Of a stretch of 46,170 nucleotides of DNA, positions 10,817 to 20,580 are shown piece by piece. Positions within the stretch are counted from its first letter, which is position 1, and the number at the start of each line of letters is the position of its first letter. The position numbers were made by a program, and so were the translations under genes. The stretch covers positions 1,882,630-1,928,799 of the forward strand of contig BFEA01000251.1 in assembly GCA_003427395.1 (NCBI GenBank), given 5' to 3'. This DNA is from Chara braunii (Eukaryota; Streptophyta; Charophyceae; Charales; Characeae). The notes below the pieces were generated by a model. The model did no database searches and was not told where the DNA came from. It saw nothing but the letters and a program-made list of their open reading frames with translations.

Positions 10817-11312
10817 TTATTCTGCAGACATCTTCCCTTTCAGTTCTCTTTCATAGCCCGATATTACTTGAGGTGCTGTTCTCAGAAGTTCTTCTCCTGT
10901 GAACCAGCGATCTTCCTTGGAATCAAGATGATGTCTGAAGCTCACATGATACTGCATTCTCGGTTTAGGAGGGTGCCCTCTGCCTGATGGTCGAGGAACA
11001 GGCATCATTCGATGCTCCACGATCTGGTCGATGTCCACCTTGCCATGCATGGTTGGGGGCAGCATTGATCTTCTTGATGGCTGCTCAGTTGCAGCGAAAG
11101 GTGCCAACTTTGAGCTGTGAAAAACAGGGTACGTACGTAAGTGAGGTGGGATGTGGATCACATAGGAGGGTCCATGTATCTGATCCCCAATCACATCTCA
11201 AACCTCCCATGGGCCAAAGTACTGTGGCATCAATTTACGGGATATACCCAGCTCTTGACTGAGTTCAGATGATCTGACACAGACTATATCACCTACCTGA
11301 AAGTTAGAGGGC
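10817..11312 (-). pseudogene. Integrase C-terminus with chromodomain, family A
   Basis: Two adjoining minus-strand frames (11198-11389 and 10817-11194) encode the integrase tail. The block FQVGDIVCVRSSELSQELG, then ISRKLMPQYFGPWEV, is the GPY/F module. GPSYVIHIPPHLRTYPVFHSSKL follows, in an interrupted frame. The end is a chromodomain: VDIDQIVEHRMM, a basic linker, then KEDRWFTGEELLRTAPQVI and SGYERE. Chromodomains in this position define chromoviruses and are thought to steer insertion to particular chromatin. Upstream, at about 11305-11312, the sequence jumps directly to the start of RNase H. The RNase H, zinc finger and catalytic core have therefore been deleted, and the copy cannot integrate. 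Confidence 0.85.
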
Positions 11313-11999
11313 CATCCCCAAAAACGATCTGACCTCAGTGACAATCTGAGTTCTGGGCCAGTCCCGTATGCTGGCCACCTTAGCATCATCCGGCCTTAGT
11401 CCGTCTGCTGAGATTTCATGACCCAATTACAAGATCTTGGTGCGACCAAACTCGCATTTCTCCAAGTTAACCTTGTACTGGTGCTGTCTTAGGAGACCTA
11501 GCACTATTTTCAAGTGCTCAGCGTGCTCCTTCACAGTCCTACTAAAGATAAAAATACCGTCGAGGTACACGACGATAAACTTGTCTAAGTAGTCATGAAA
11601 AATCCTGTTCATCGTGTGCTGGAACGTACCAGGTGCATTGCATAGGCCAAAGGGCATCACCACAAACTCGTACAGACCGTACCTGGTCTGAAATGCGGTT
11701 TTGTGCTGGTCCTCAGGTCTAATGGCAATTTGATGGTATCCGGACTTCAAATCTATCTTGGTGAAGTATCGGCATCCCTGCACTCTATCCAAGAGGTCAT
11801 CGATGCGGGGTAGGGGCTCCGCGTGCTTAACAGTGATGGCATTAACGCCCCTACAGTCAACGCACATCCTCAGGGTACCTCCCTTCTTTGGTACGAATAT
11901 GACTGGAGCGCCATAAGGGGAGGCACTAGGCCGAATCCATCCCTTCTCTGTGAGCTCCTTGAGCTGGCGACGGAGCTCATCCAACTCCACAGGAGACAT
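11313..11999 (-). pseudogene. Reverse transcriptase, family A, active site altered
   Basis: A 190-codon open frame (11427-11999) holds a well-preserved RT. It reads [20 protein letters not shown], then [67 protein letters not shown] and [14 protein letters not shown]. The catalytic YLDD box is changed to YLDG ([12 protein letters not shown]), which removes one of the two metal-binding aspartates. The frame stops at FGRTKIL, and after that stop the LGHEISADGLRPDDAKVASI block continues to RSFLGM near 11313, where the deletion begins. It lies between protease and integrase remnants, as in gypsy pol. Confidence 0.9.
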
Positions 12000-12104
12000 C
12001 CTATAGATTCATCCTCTAGGCACCTTGCAACCTGGGACAACCTTTATTGCATGGACAACCTCCCTTTCTACCACGCCTGTGGGCTCCTCAAAAAGGTCTG
12101 AATA

Positions 12105-12642
12105 CTAAGCGACGACTGATTTTATCTTTGGGGGTGTTTTAACGGCCTCCCCTTTCTCAGAGACAAAGACTAAATACATGCCCTCCTCGCGATTCTGCTT
12201 ATAATAGTTATAGAAGGATGATGCACACATGCACCCGTAGTTTTCTATCAGACTGCTAGCTTTAAACTTCTGCAATCTAACAATTCTACCATTGGGCAAT
12301 TTGTGAATCAACACCTTTCTATCCCAGTCAAACTGAGGTTGCGCGACCTCGAGGTAGTACATGCCTAAGAGCATATCTAACGGCAGTTCGTCGCTAACCA
12401 GGAAGGAGATTTTATGGCTCACTTCCCCTCCTCCATAGGAGAAGGTACAGACTACGTCCTTGACAGTCTTTTACCAACATTTGGTGCTTGTTGGCCAGCG
12501 TAGAAGCTACAGTTCTGCTAAGTCGCTGCACTTGGTCCCCTAAGCGCAGTCTGTCCACACAAGCACGACTGATGAAGTTCCGTGTATAGCCTATGTCTGC
12601 GAAGGCGCCAACTTTGCAGCCACCTACATCAACCTCTACCAC
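12105..12642 (-). pseudogene. Aspartic protease region, family A
   Basis: The frame at 12412-12642 starts with VEVDVGGCKVGAFADIGYTR and continues NFISRACVDRL. The D-I-G at the flap-side active site replaces the usual D-[ST]-G. After a frameshift, 12105-12422 gives SFLVSDELPLDMLLGMYYLE, the hydrophobic-hydrophobic-Gly part of the fold. It then gives the linker to RT with SSFYNYYKQNREEGMYLVF. The protease would process Gag-Pol inside the particle. The paralogous copy at 23950-24420 has the same D-I-G and the same FYNYYKQN linker, so the unusual motif is shared in the family. Confidence 0.75.
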
Positions 12643-12777
12643 GAAATGTTCACCCTTTGGACCTCAACTGATCATCGCCCAAGAGTCCCTAGGGTCCTTC
12701 CCTGACCACTCAGTCTCTAACTCTTCTAGGGCCTCAGACACATCTCTCGAACAGAGCGTCGGTGGGTCTGAATCTGT

Positions 12778-14190
12778 CTACGGGGCGATACGTGGGTCAC
12801 TAGCTTTGGCCAAAGCTTGAAGTGGGGAAGGCAACGTTACCACTTCAACGCGAGTAAGAGCGGCTAAAACTCCTACTGGCCCGAGGTGTTTCCCTGCGAA
12901 GTGCTCGCAGAAGCACCACCAAATTTTGAAGAAAGTCCCACCACCGTTGGTGAGGCTACCCTCGTGAACCTTCTTGCCTCGACACGTTCTAGACGTGCCC
13001 CTAGCGACTCGGTCTCTCCACACCTCATACTCTAAACCGAGTTTTACCCATGCGGGTGTTCCGTGGTCGCCCTGACCCGTGGACCGTACTACCTTCTTTT
13101 TCCCGGTCCCCCTAGCCTTTTCCTTGATAAGTGCCACGACGCCCCATCCGAAGTCTCACTAGCCCCATCATGCTCTGTCTCCTCCCCAAGGTCTGGGAAG
13201 TCGTCAATTTCTGTTGCCTGACCATCGTGGTCGACAAACATTAGTTGACCTTTTTTCTTCCAATCTTGGGGTAGCCTCTTTTTCCTACCATCTCCCTGAC
13301 TCTGATGCGCAGATCCCAATTTTGCCTCTATATCTAAGGCCTTCTTGCTGAAAGAGGCGAAGTTGTGTTGCTCGACATAGGCCTCGTCTACCAGCTTTGT
13401 CCTGACCTCTGAAGGTAGACATTTAAGATATAATCTGTGAGGAGTACTTGCTGGTCATAGCGCACACCAGGTACCACGAGCAGACGTTTACGGTGTCCAT
13501 TAGCTCTCGAACATTCTTGTACCTCTTGGCACAGAGACTATTGATCGCATAGGTAGCCTTTCGAGCCCCTTGAGGGTCATGCCACCTGTTGTACACGGAC
13601 CGTACGAACTCTTCCAATGTCTGGGCCTGGGCCCAGGCATCGAAGTTCTGACCATAGCCCTGCTGCTGCACTAGGCCATTCAACCAACCGATTGCTGACC
13701 CCTCTAAAAAGGAGGCCGCCACAACAACTTCTTGCTCTGGCCTGGTAAGCTTGTGCCTTACATAGGTAGGCGCCGTCCTTACCCAGGTATCCAAATCCTC
13801 ATCCTTCTTCCTGTCGCCGGAGAAGGGCTTAGGACTCAGCAAGGGTATTTTGGGCATCCACTGCATAGGTTGCATGGGCCAAGGGGCTTGCTGTAATGGC
13901 TGCATAGCCACCGAAACAGGTTGTTGCACACTAACCTGGGCCTAACTCGACAGTGGGATGTAGTAACCACTGTCGTCGATGGTATGGCTGAGACTCTATG
14001 AACCGGACCACTAGTTGCTACAAAACCAGATGGGGGTTGGAGGGGGCATGCCAAACATAGGTGAGAATGGAGGTCCTACCGGTGGCAGCGTCACTGATGG
14101 AGACTCAGAAGAATTGTGTTGCCTTTGGTCACCACTCAGTCTATTATTGCCTCCACTCTCTACGTACACAACTCCCGAGGGGTAGAGCAA
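12778..14190 (-). pseudogene. Gag, family A, 5'-truncated
   Basis: Minus-strand frames, read from high to low coordinates, cover most of Gag. A Pro/Met/Gln-rich N-region (about 13840-14190) is followed by the capsid-like core at 13423-13929. This has PKPFSGDRKKDEDLDTWVRT, then EVVVAASFLEGSAIGWLNGL and RWHDPQGARKATYAINSL. At 13089-13319 is the linker RLPQDWKKKGQLMFVDHDG. At 12778-13137 is a decayed zinc-knuckle zone (AWVKLGLEYEVWRDRVARGT and on), where only scattered Cys and His remain. Several frameshifts separate the pieces. The same order is found in the plus-strand paralogue at 22820-23758. The N-terminus and 5' LTR are cut off where family C sequence begins at about 14190-14318. Confidence 0.8.
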
Positions 14191-15157
14191 ACAAGGGAGG
14201 AGAGAGACGAACCTGTACCCCTTGCAAAAAGAGTAAGAGATTGAGAATAAGAAAGAAGAGGTCAAAAGTGATAGGGAGAGAAAATAGAGAAAGTTTCAAA
14301 GGAAGTTTCTAGTCAAAATGGCAGGACGAGGGAGACCTAGTTCTTCTGCAGGGACTCATGAGGAGGCCCTGGTTGGTGTTATACGAGAGCTGGTCAGGAG
14401 AGTTTACACAATAAAATGAGGGTCAGATATTGCAAGAGCAAAGAGACCAGATGAGAGAATCGCATGCTTCAGAGGGCCCAAGGTAAATGATTTTTTAAAG
14501 AAGTATGAATTATTTGGCCTCAGTTATGGTTGGACCAACAAGCAACGACAAAAGCACCTTCAATCTTATTGTGATACTGACTCAAGGTTGGTTGTCCAAG
14601 AGTTGATGGAAGGGGCTACAACATGGGAAGAAGTCGAAGAGAGAACGAAGAGAGAATTTAAGAAACACTTCGTTCCAACTACTACCAAAGATTTTATCAA
14701 CATCAGAAGAGCTAAGTTTGACACCTTCAATATCTTCCTTCAAACCTTTACCCGAACACCCAAAATAATTCCATATTTGGATGAGGCTCAGAGATGTCAT
14801 ATTTTCCTGACTAATTTTAAAGATAATGAGAGAGATTGTCCTCAATCAAGCTCAACACTACCCTCTCAGATGGGATGAAATGGTTGCAATAGTCAGAACT
14901 CTGCCTACGGTCTCACACAAGAAGTGGTCACTTGATCAGATCAGTACACTGGCTAAAGACTGCAAGATCGAGAATGGTATGAACTCAGGGAATAATTTGA
15001 GTGTTGAAAATCTTATTCAGCGGGTTATAACCAATTACATGCCTGCTAATCACACTGCTGAAGAAAAAGGGAAAAACAAGGTTGAAAGTGAAGATAAAAT
15101 AATGATGATGATGACTATGGTAAGAGAGGAGATTCCTCTACGTCAAAAACAAACCTT
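14191..15157 (+). pseudogene. Gag N-terminal part, family C
   Basis: After a purine-rich leader, an ATG at 14318 opens MAGRGRPSSSAGTHEEALVG, which stops after about 30 codons. A second segment continues the protein: FRGPKVNDFLKKYELFGLSY (about 14470-14530) and then the frame at 14588-14878 with LVVQELMEGATTWEEVEERT, typical of a Gag capsid. The frame at 14826-15160 carries the basic C-part up to a Met/acidic stretch. Frames change at least twice. The protein is unlike family A or B Gag. It is interrupted at about 15158 by an unrelated insert, and its zinc knuckle resumes near 15575. No LTR or primer site for this family is visible upstream. Confidence 0.65.
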
Positions 15158-15202
15158 TCAATCAATTCAATTCAATTCAATTCAATTCAATTCAATTCAA
15201 TA
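15158..15202. repeat. (TTCAA)n microsatellite
   Basis: About nine pentanucleotide units at the left edge of the patch that interrupts family C gag. Confidence 0.95.
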
Positions 15203-15560
15203 ATTGGAGAATTCAAGCGTATCGTATAGTACATATAAGCTTGAAAAAAGCATTGATAGACGACTGGCGGAAGAGGGATTCGAACCCCCAACATGCGAAT
15301 TATGATTCCGTTGTTCTAACCTACTAAACTATTCTGCCTTGAACCACTTGACATTTCTCCTTGTGGGGTTTGTTTTTCAACGCTACCCCACCCAAAACAG
15401 TCACAAAGATATAGAAAAATGGTGAATTAACCTGAGTGAGTTGTTAAGAAAGGTGGTATTATTGGACTTATCTTTTTGCTGGAAATTTTCTCAGTTGTAG
15501 ATAATGATTATATTCCAATATTACCAACAGAATTGCGTACAACTATATTTCAATATATTG
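15203..15560. other. Insert interrupting family C gag (possible organelle DNA)
   Basis: Around the tRNA there is AT-rich non-coding DNA with no similarity to Gag. The Gag reading resumes at about 15565. Together with the pentanucleotide run it forms a patch of about 400 bases placed between the capsid and zinc-knuckle parts of gag. The exact insert ends are not clear and no terminal repeats were seen. Confidence 0.45.
15265..15338 (-). tRNA. tRNA-Met(CAU)-like, organelle type
   Basis: The 74-base minus-strand segment folds into a full cloverleaf. The acceptor stem GGCAGAA/TTCCGCC has one A-C mismatch, the D stem is GTTT/GAAC with the loop AGTAGGTTA, and the anticodon loop is ATCATAA with anticodon CAT. 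The T arm is GGGGG-TTCGAAT-CCCTC, and the discriminator is A. The anticodon stem is weak: one mismatch at its base and one G-T pair. It lacks the body of nuclear elongator or initiator Met tRNAs and has an AT-rich organelle look, so it is probably a mitochondrial (or plastid) fragment moved to the nucleus. A CAT anticodon could also be a lysidine-modified Ile tRNA. Whether it is transcribed is unknown. Confidence 0.8.
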
Positions 15561-15780
15561 TTTAAACAGAGGGAATGGTGGAAAAGATAACAGGGAAAGA
15601 AGGAAGTATGATGAGCGTTCAAGGAAGAGTTTTATCTGTTATTATTCTGGTGAAGGAGGTCATACTACCAGCTATTGTAAACCTCTGGAGGAGAATGTGA
15701 AGAGTGGGGTGGCTAAGAAGGATGCAATGGGTCATATCTGTGACAGTTCATGAAACAAATTGAACCCCTGGCATCCTGGA
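15561..15780 (+). pseudogene. Gag zinc-knuckle part, family C
   Basis: The frame reads GNGGKDNREKRRKYDERSRK, then a CCHC-type knuckle at 15637-15678: CYYSGEGGHTTSYC. The spacing is that of C-X2-C-X4-H-X4-C, but the second Cys is Ser. The knuckle of Gag normally packages the element RNA. The basic run before it is typical. The frame closes soon after at about 15753. Confidence 0.7.
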
Positions 15781-15980
15781 GGTATGAGGCTTTTTGGAAG
15801 AGAAGATGAAAAAAAAAAAGAACAGAAAGGTCAATGTGAATATTCACTTCCTCATTGATGATTTACATGAGGAGCTTGTGCAAAAAAACGATGACCCTTT
15901 CTCATTGATCGAATTACCACTATAGTTCTTAATTTTAGTAGAAGACATGTCTGACAAAGCTTCTCTGATGCGAACCTTCG

Positions 15981-16562
15981 TTGCAGGAGAGTTTTACTTC
16001 TCAGACTTCTTCTAAGTTAGTAGCATTTTCACCTAGCGAGCCCGCCTGTTCAGCCAACATGATGCCTTTCGAGGGTGATCTACCACCGAAACTTATAATG
16101 GAACCCAATGAAGTGATTGGAGAAGTGAGGAATCTTCAGGCGCGCTTTACACCGCAAATAATAAAGGAAAAGAAAAAAAGAAAGGCCAAAGAAACTTTAA
16201 TTGACATTCTTGATGATCAAGAACCAGACCCTCAATTTAAAAAGAGTGAGCAAGGGAAGAAGATGGGTTGTGGGTATTTAACTATCTACATTAATCAGGT
16301 GAAAATCCGAGCCTTAGTGGATTTTGGAGCAGAAATGATACTTATCTCTCAAAGAGTTATGGAAGGTTGCGACCTGACCGTTGATAGGCCCTCAAAAATG
16401 TTAAGTAATATTGTTGGGCAACTCTTCGTGGCAGGGTTTATTGACAATTTGCCCATCAGGGATGGAATGATGTCAGTTGAACTATTGGGATTTGTGGTAC
16501 CAGATCCAGACCATGATTGTATTTTGGGCACTCCCTTCTTGCACAAGATAGAAGTTGTTTAG
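15981..16562 (+). pseudogene. Aspartic protease, family C
   Basis: A 193-codon frame carries a protease domain in its C-terminal half. It has YLTIYINQVKIRALVDFGAE, with D-F-G where D-S-G is expected, followed by MILISQRVMEGCDL. Later comes DHDCILGTPFLHKIEVV with the hydrophobic ILG motif. The N-terminal half is a linker, with a Lys-rich stretch (about residues 55-75) and the acidic ILDDQEPDPQF. The domain order and size fit Gag-Pro-Pol of a Ty3/gypsy element. The Ser-to-Phe change suggests an inactive enzyme. Confidence 0.8.
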
Positions 16563-16580
16563 TTCTTCAGTCATGAAGGG

Positions 16581-17240
16581 TTGTCCTGGTTTGGCTTGCA
16601 AGATCCGAAGACTGCACAAGAACAAACTTTCATGATTTGTACTTCCCATTATCACAAGCATAAGGTATCAGTTAACTCTATCAAAGAGGAAAAATATGTT
16701 GAGAAGATAAGGAAGATAAAAAGAAAAGAGAAGCAAGAAGTCAAAGAGGAAGTTTCAATTGATATTAATCAAATTTAAAAGATGATGAAAGTTATCGGCA
16801 AACCCAAAGATAAGAATGAACAAATTGAAGCATTCAAGAAGGCTGTGAAGACTGCTAAGGGCGGGAAAATGGAATTGAAATTTGCATCAACTTATCCTTT
16901 TTTAGGAAAATAGCCACTGGTCAAAAAAAAAATACAAACCCAATGAGGTGAAGAAGAACCCAGTGGCAATCCTAATAGAAAAAGATTATGACGAGGCACT
17001 GAAAAAGGAAAGGCGAATTATTAAAGCATTAAGGAAATCTGCAAAATTGGGAAACAGAGTCACTAGGGAAAAATTTGACACAATGAAGGTAGGGTCAGAT
17101 CAATTGATCTTGCCTAAAGAAAAATAATATATCTTCAAAGTGTGTCAAAAATTCTTTGGAGCATTCTCCTTTAATAACGAGGAGAGAGGGCGATTGAACG
17201 TGGATATGATCAAGATGACAAAAATTTGGACAGTTGATCA
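16581..17240 (+). pseudogene. Protease-RT linker, family C
   Basis: Lys/Glu-rich sequence lies in broken frames (16581-16778 and beyond), for example SIKEEKYVEKIRKIKRKEKQ. It occupies the place of the connector between protease and RT. I can give no specific function. Confidence 0.45.
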
Positions 17241-17743
17241 ACATTGAATGATAGACCAACCAAATATGTCTTGAAGGAAGAAGCAGAGGTAGTAAAATAT
17301 CTTGATAAGAAGCTTTCCTCCAATGTTGTTGAACCTGCAAACGGCCCATATGCTAACCACTGGTTTTGTTTTTGAAAACCAAGGGGTGGACTGAGATGGA
17401 TACAGAAACTTCACTCGCTCAACTCAATAATGGTACGTGATGCAGATAGTTTTTCTAATGTTGATCTTCTTTTTTAATCCTTTGCTGGTCGATGTATTTA
17501 TTCTTTAATTGATTTATATTCTGGCTATGATCAATTTCCCATTGATCCCACTAGCCGACCAATGACTGACATACGCACGCCAAGGGGCCTCATTCAGATG
17601 TGCGTGGTACCTCAGGGTTGGACCAATTATGTGGTAATGGTTCAAAGGGATATGATCCAAGTCATGCAGGATATCTCACCTGAGATAATCAATCCTTACA
17701 TTGGTGATAATCATGTGAAAGGACCATAGAAAAAGATAAGACT
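17241..17743 (+). pseudogene. Reverse transcriptase, family C
   Basis: Translation in pieces gives DDRPTKYVLKEEAEVVKYLD at the start, PYANHWFCF with a following stop, and KPRGGLRWIQ. Next come YSLIDLYSGYDQFPIDP, RPMTDIRTPRGLIQMCVVPQ and GWTNYVVMVQRDMIQVM. The active-site region reads INPYIGDNHVKGP, where the position of the first catalytic Asp of the DD pair is Gly. The VKGP that follows is unlike families A and B ([10 protein letters not shown]). I recall this DD..[VI]KGP arrangement from fungal and some other gypsy lineages, so family C seems a separate lineage. Two stops and the altered box make it inactive. Confidence 0.75.
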
Positions 17744-18650
17744 TTGGTCACTGATCGAGTCATAAAGTTTATCTGGGAACATGCTGAAGGAATAAAGATG
17801 GTCCTAGAGAGACTTCAAAAATATAATCCGACTGCCAGTGGACCAAAGTCCCTTCTCTTTCCAGCAGATGTAACCATGTTGGGCTTTAGATGCTTCTCCA
17901 AGGGTAGGAGCCCTAATCCCAAGAAGATGGATAAAATTTTGAATTGGACTCTGCCACTCAAGCGAGTGACAAACGCCAGAAGCTTCTTGGGTGTCTGTGG
18001 GTTCTGGAGGATTTTTATTCCTCATTTTGCTACCCTTGCAGAGCCTCTAAGAAAGATGGTAAGACAAGGGATTGACTTATCATGGATTGAAAAAAGACAG
18101 ATTGTTGCTGAGACTTTACAAGAAAAATTAAAAGATGGAGTAGTGTTGGGAGTGCCTTTCTATGATGACGAGGGAAGACCATTCATCATCGAGGCAGATG
18201 GAGGACCAGTGGCCCTTGGCGGTGTGCTTATTCAGAAGGATGGGAATGGGAAAGAGAGACCTCTAAGAATTGAGAGTAAAACTCTAAACTCTACAGAGAG
18301 ACGCTAACTCAATTCAAGAAGGAGCTACTGGCAATTATCCACAGTCTTAGGTGCTTCAGACATTATGTACTTGTAAGATTCATCATGAGGACTGATGCAT
18401 CTGTTGTGATAGGTGCTATTAAAAAGCATCAACAAATGGATCTAACAGTAAGCAGGTGGATTGCCTTCATTTGAACTTTTGATTTTAAATTGGAAAAGAT
18501 TCCTACTGAGAAAAATCCGGCAAATGGCCTAAGCAGAATTGAATGGAGAAAAAAAAAAGATGAGAATGTTGATGGGTCAATCGAAGAATCTGCCTATGTT
18601 ATCAACTTCCTAAATGAGAACGATGAAGACTATAAGGCTCCAAGCTCTTA
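17744..18650 (+). pseudogene. RT thumb and RNase H, family C
   Basis: An open frame at 17744-18307 (187 codons) contains FPADVTMLGFRCFSKGRSPN, then ARSFLGVCGFWRIFIPHFAT, then RPFIIEADGGPVALGGVLIQ. In the last block the RNase H Asp is kept as EADG. After one stop, the domain continues with KKELLAIIHSLRCFRHYVLV, MRTDAS and NPANGLSRIEWRKKKDENVD. This enzyme removes the RNA template. The gene is broken by at least two stops, but the domain order is regular. Confidence 0.8.
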
Positions 18651-18962
18651 CAAATGAAACTTATGGCCTGAAGAAAAAGACAGTTAGGGAAAAATCCTTT
18701 ATGCCTTTTATCTATGAATTTATTCTTGAAAAAAAAAAAAAGAAAAAAAAGATTGGTATGCTAAGGTCAATGCAGCGGTTGTGGCTGCTCATGAACTGGG
18801 AGAGAGTTATGGTTCAAAGAACGAGGAAGATGGTGAGAAGAAAGAGGAAGAGATATCATTCACCTTTGGAGAATACAATGAAATTTATCAAGAGATTGTG
18901 AAGAAGATGGAAAGAGAACGACTGAAGGAATATTACTGCAAAAACTTAAAAAGAAGTTTAGA
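18651..18962 (+). pseudogene. RNase H to integrase connector, family C
   Basis: Charged Lys/Glu-rich sequence in broken frames, with A-rich runs. It includes EEDGEKKEEEISFTFGEYNE, which may be the connector to integrase. No domain is recognised. Confidence 0.4.
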
Positions 18963-19700
18963 TTGAAGAGAGTTCACATTTTCGTGGATGGTAAGGGAAG
19001 GTTGCCTCCATTAAGGGCGGTCTGTGGAAAAGAAAGACAGCTAGAAATAATTGTTGCTCTACATGAGGGGGTTGTCCATGGTCATAAAGCCGCTGAGGCA
19101 ACCTACTCTAAGACAGTTAAACTCTACTTCTGGCTTGGCATGAGAGATATGATTTACAATTTTTTTTAAGTCGTGTGTGTTATGTAGAAGAGGTCTACAA
19201 CAAGGATGATTGAGCCTTTATTTCCAACTATCCTGGTAGAGCCACGCAGTCGAGTCCACTTGGATCTCATCACCATGCCCCTAGGCAAGGGTGGTATGAG
19301 ATACATACTGAACATGAGAGAAAATATTTCAGGATATGTTGAGGCAAAGGCTCTGAAACGAAAGACAGCCGAGCAATTGGCTGATTGGATAGAGGAATTA
19401 TATCTCAAATACCCTTTTATCAGAGAGTTTGTTTCAGACAGATGATCCGAATTTAGGCACGAGACCGTAAGAAGAACCACTCTCAAACTGGGGGTCAGAA
19501 TTCGATATGTATCCAAACGCACCTGTCAAGAGGGGTCACAGGACTCTGAAAGATTTATTGGCTAAATGGTGTGAAAGGAACCTCAATAATTGGCCAAAAG
19601 TGTTGAGAGCCGCAGTTTATGCTGACAACATCACTGTCAAGAGAACTATTGGGTACGCTTCATTCACTCTGTGTGGTATGGTCGGTACGCTACTCTGCCT
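18963..19700 (+). pseudogene. Integrase, family C, 3'-truncated
   Basis: The frame at 18963-19169 has the HHCC zinc-binding N-domain. It reads LEIIVALHEGVVHGHKAAEA, then TVKLYFWLGMRDMIYNFF, a stop, and SCVLCRR. The frame at 19206-19445 covers the first part of the core with RSRVHLDLITMPLGKGGMRY, where the first catalytic Asp is in HLDL, ending EFVSDR. A frameshift leads to 19507-19713 with APVKRGHRTLKDLLAKWCER, at the place of the catalytic Glu helix. Homology stops at about 19700, where a minisatellite begins. The C-domain and 3' LTR are missing. Confidence 0.75.
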
Positions 19701-19705
19701 ATTGA

Positions 19706-20436
19706 GACCGTAGAGCACCGATGAGCAAAGGTCGTAGAGCAGCGATGAGCAAAGGTTGTAAAGCACCAATGATCAATGGTCGTAGAGTAGCGATCCCCAA
19801 AGCACGTAAAGCAGCGATCACCAAAGCACGTAGTCCAGCGATCACCAAAGCACGTAAAGCAGCGAACACCAAAGCACGTATAATACTACCGCATATAGAG
19901 CACCGATCACCAAAACACGTAGAGCACCAACGCACGTACAACACCGATCACCAAGCACGTAGAGCACCAATCACCAAAGCACGTTCACCGACACACATAG
20001 AGCACCGATCACCAAAGCACGTAGAGCACCAACGCACGTAGAGCACCGATCACCGAAGCACGTAGAGCACAAAGAGAGAAAGAGAGAGAGAGAGAGAGAG
20101 GGTAGGAGGGAGTGTCGTAAAGAGAGAGAGGGTAGGAGGGAGTGTCGTAGAGAGAGAGAGGTAGAGCACCAACACATGTAGAGCACCAATTACCGAAGCA
20201 CGTAGAGCACACACACTGAGAGAGAGAGAGAGAGGGTAGGAGGGAATGTTGTACAGAGAGAGAGAGTGGTAGAGCACCAATGCATGTAGACACCGATCAC
20301 CAACGCACATTCACCAACGCACGTAGAGCACCAATCACCAAAGCACGTAGAGCACCAATCACCAAATCATGTAGAGCACCGATCACCAAAGCACGTTCAC
20401 CATCGCACGTAGAGCACCGATCACCAAAGCACATAG
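19706..20436. repeat. 24-bp minisatellite (CGTAGAGCACCGATCACCAAAGCA)
   Basis: At least a dozen 24-base units follow CGTAGAGCACC[GA]ATCACCAAAGCA, with shortened 17- and 14-base variants such as CGTAGAGCACCAACGCA. From about 20070 the array is broken by GA-rich inserts carrying GGGTAGGAGGGAGTGTCGT (starts near 20100, 20130, 20234). Because 24 is a multiple of three, it produces spurious repetitive open frames on both strands. The array directly abuts the truncated family C integrase. Confidence 0.9.
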
Positions 20437-20580
20437 AGCACAGAGAGAGAGAGAGGGTAGGAGGGAGTGTCATCGTGTGCCGTAGAGCGAGAGAGAGCGG
20501 TAGGGTAGGAGGGAGTGTCGTCGCATGCCGTCGCGTGCCGTAGCATGCCATAGCGTGCCATAGCGTGCCATAGCATGTCG
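20437..20580. repeat. G-rich and CGTGCCATAG tandem repeats
   Basis: Two more copies of GGGTAGGAGGGAGTGTC (near 20455 and 20503) are followed by about seven units of a 10-base repeat of the form CGTGCCATAG (20517-20575). This continues the compound minisatellite. Confidence 0.8.

Noticed and set aside
19721-20041. A 106-codon ORF of repeated eight-residue units (ITKARKAA type)
   Set aside because: It is the translation of a 24-bp minisatellite. Other frames are equally open and there is no start context or homologue.
19706-20436. Array that could look like CRISPR
   Set aside because: The units are contiguous without unique spacers and vary in length. The genome is eukaryotic.
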